The notes beneath the pieces are model-generated. The model was not told where the DNA came from. It made no database searches and worked only from the letters and a program-made list of their open reading frames with translations. The position numbers and the translations under genes are program-made. This document shows, one piece after another, positions 10,450 to 10,664 of a stretch of 10,664 nt of DNA. How positions within the stretch are numbered: the stretch's first letter is position 1; each line of letters starts with the position of its first letter. Origin of the DNA: CAYSWF01 sp964562905. Lineage in GTDB: Bacteria > Patescibacteriota > Andersenbacteria > UBA10190. The stretch lies in NCBI GenBank assembly GCA_964562905.1, contig CAZLVG010000032.1:1-10664 (forward strand), given 5' to 3'.

Positions 10450-10644
10450 ATGCAACAGAAATATTTAGAACAAACAAAATGGGAATTAAAATTAAGAAAT
10501 TATAGCTTTAAAACTATAAAGGCTTATTTGGGCTGTCTGAAGGAATATTTTGATTTTAAAAAATTTGATTTAGAAAAAATAGACGAAGAAAATATAAAGC
10601 AGTTTTTATTAAGGCGGTCTCAACCTTTTAACGCAACGAGTTGA
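10450..10644 (+). pseudogene. intI: Integron-type tyrosine recombinase, N-terminal fragment
   Basis: From ATG 10450 (a TTG at 10441 is in frame but less likely) the product is 64 aa. Residues 1-54 (KYLEQTKWELKLRNYSFKTI, KAYLGCLKEYFDF, LEKIDEENIKQFLL) are the four-helix core-binding (SAM-like) domain that starts IntI and XerC/D-type recombinases. After LLRR the sequence departs into SQPFNATS and stops. The continuation of the core-binding domain, the IntI-specific insert and the whole catalytic domain (R-H-R-Y) are missing. The position, divergent from the cassettes and beside attI, is what identifies it as intI; on sequence alone it could be any phage-type integrase. Whether the break is a real truncation or an assembly end 20 nt before the window edge cannot be told here. 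Confidence 0.7.
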
Positions 10645-10662
10645 TTAAATACTTCGTTAGGC
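10626..10662. other. attC-like core boxes at the window edge
   Basis: GTTAGGC (10656-10662) exactly fits the attC R' consensus GTTRRRY, and TTTTAAC (10626-10632) partly fits RYYYAAC. Between them AACGAG can pair with CTTCGTT. It lies where the integrase sequence breaks off. The spacing (about 37 bp) is short for an attC and the element may continue outside the window. Confidence 0.3.
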
Positions 10663-10664
10663 TT

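Larger units (their letters stand above)
5731..10664. mobile_element. Integron: seven minus-strand cassettes, six attC sites, attI region and divergent broken intI
   Basis: Genes at 5731-10228 are all on the minus strand and each (except the last, truncated one) is followed by an attC-like palindrome. A tyrosine recombinase N-terminus begins at 10450 on the plus strand, giving the classic divergent intI-attI-cassettes layout. The eight or so bases after each recombination point (G^TT) are complementary to the R'' box of the same cassette's own attC, not the neighbour's. For instance, the membrane-protein cassette alone has GTTGTACG at its start and CGTACAAC in its own attC, while the Nudix and spermidine-synthase-like cassettes have GTTATCTG/CAGATAAC. 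This is the signature expected of cassettes excised and inserted as circles. Cassette lengths between recombination points are about 680, 794, 716, 641, 446 and 605 bp, counted from the integrase. Candidate recombination points on the plus strand (the C of AAC) are 10330, 9622, 8828, 8112, 7471, 7025 and 6420. Confidence 0.85.

Overview
The window reads as genomic DNA from a Candidate Phyla Radiation (Patescibacteria, Parcubacteria-like) bacterium. This placement is inferred from several traits. Most genes lack Shine-Dalgarno sequences. The L19 transcript is nearly leaderless, and L19 carries a long charged C-terminal tail. Intergenic regions are full of small GC-rich hairpins built on GCCCGCC/GGCGGGC. 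A pair of secreted 3D/RlpA-type proteins sits beside the tRNA genes. TGA is used as a normal stop. No 16S rRNA is present, so the phylum is not proven.

Layout, left to right. Positions 1-1380 are mobile: an ORF open to the window edge, then a DDE (IS481-like, rve-fold) transposase on the plus strand. Positions 1500-5200 are a chromosomal block read on the minus strand. In transcription order it holds promoter, tRNA-Phe, tRNA-Gly and a terminator-like hairpin; then promoter, promoter-proximal terminator, an RlpA-like protein and a 3D-domain protein with its own promoter; then promoter, ribosomal protein L19, a tRNA 5'-half remnant, tRNA-Cys, an HNH endonuclease and tRNA-Leu. Positions 5200-5730 carry GC-rich palindromes and the 5' part of an IS3-family orfA. 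This breaks abruptly at about 5730 into a methyltransferase gene that is itself cut short.

Positions 5731-10664 are the remarkable part: an integron. Seven gene cassettes all lie on the minus strand: a truncated methyltransferase, a MazG-like NTP pyrophosphohydrolase, a small two-helix membrane protein, a Nudix hydrolase, a spermidine-synthase-like protein, a secreted or anchored Cys-rich protein, and a DUF7768-like protein. Six attC sites separate them. The divergent integrase gene begins at 10450 but breaks after about 55 codons. Between integrase and first cassette lies a putative attI with direct repeats and oppositely directed promoter elements.

Two properties of the array look unusual. 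First, complementarity between the start and end of each cassette runs well past the 7-8 bp R boxes, into the 5' leader and 3' UTR (18/20 and 19/22 in the clearest cases). The attC of the excised circle would therefore have long outer arms. Second, the attC interiors share a layout: a sequence-variable but self-complementary stem between conserved GAAG and TTTGGG(TG) linkers, followed in most sites by a second hairpin and an ACC-type closing segment. Several cassettes encode nucleotide-handling folds (MazG-like, Nudix, DUF7768/deoxyribosyltransferase-like), which hints at nucleotide-pool sanitation or defence, though this is inference. All findings come from reading the sequence by eye, without database or folding software.
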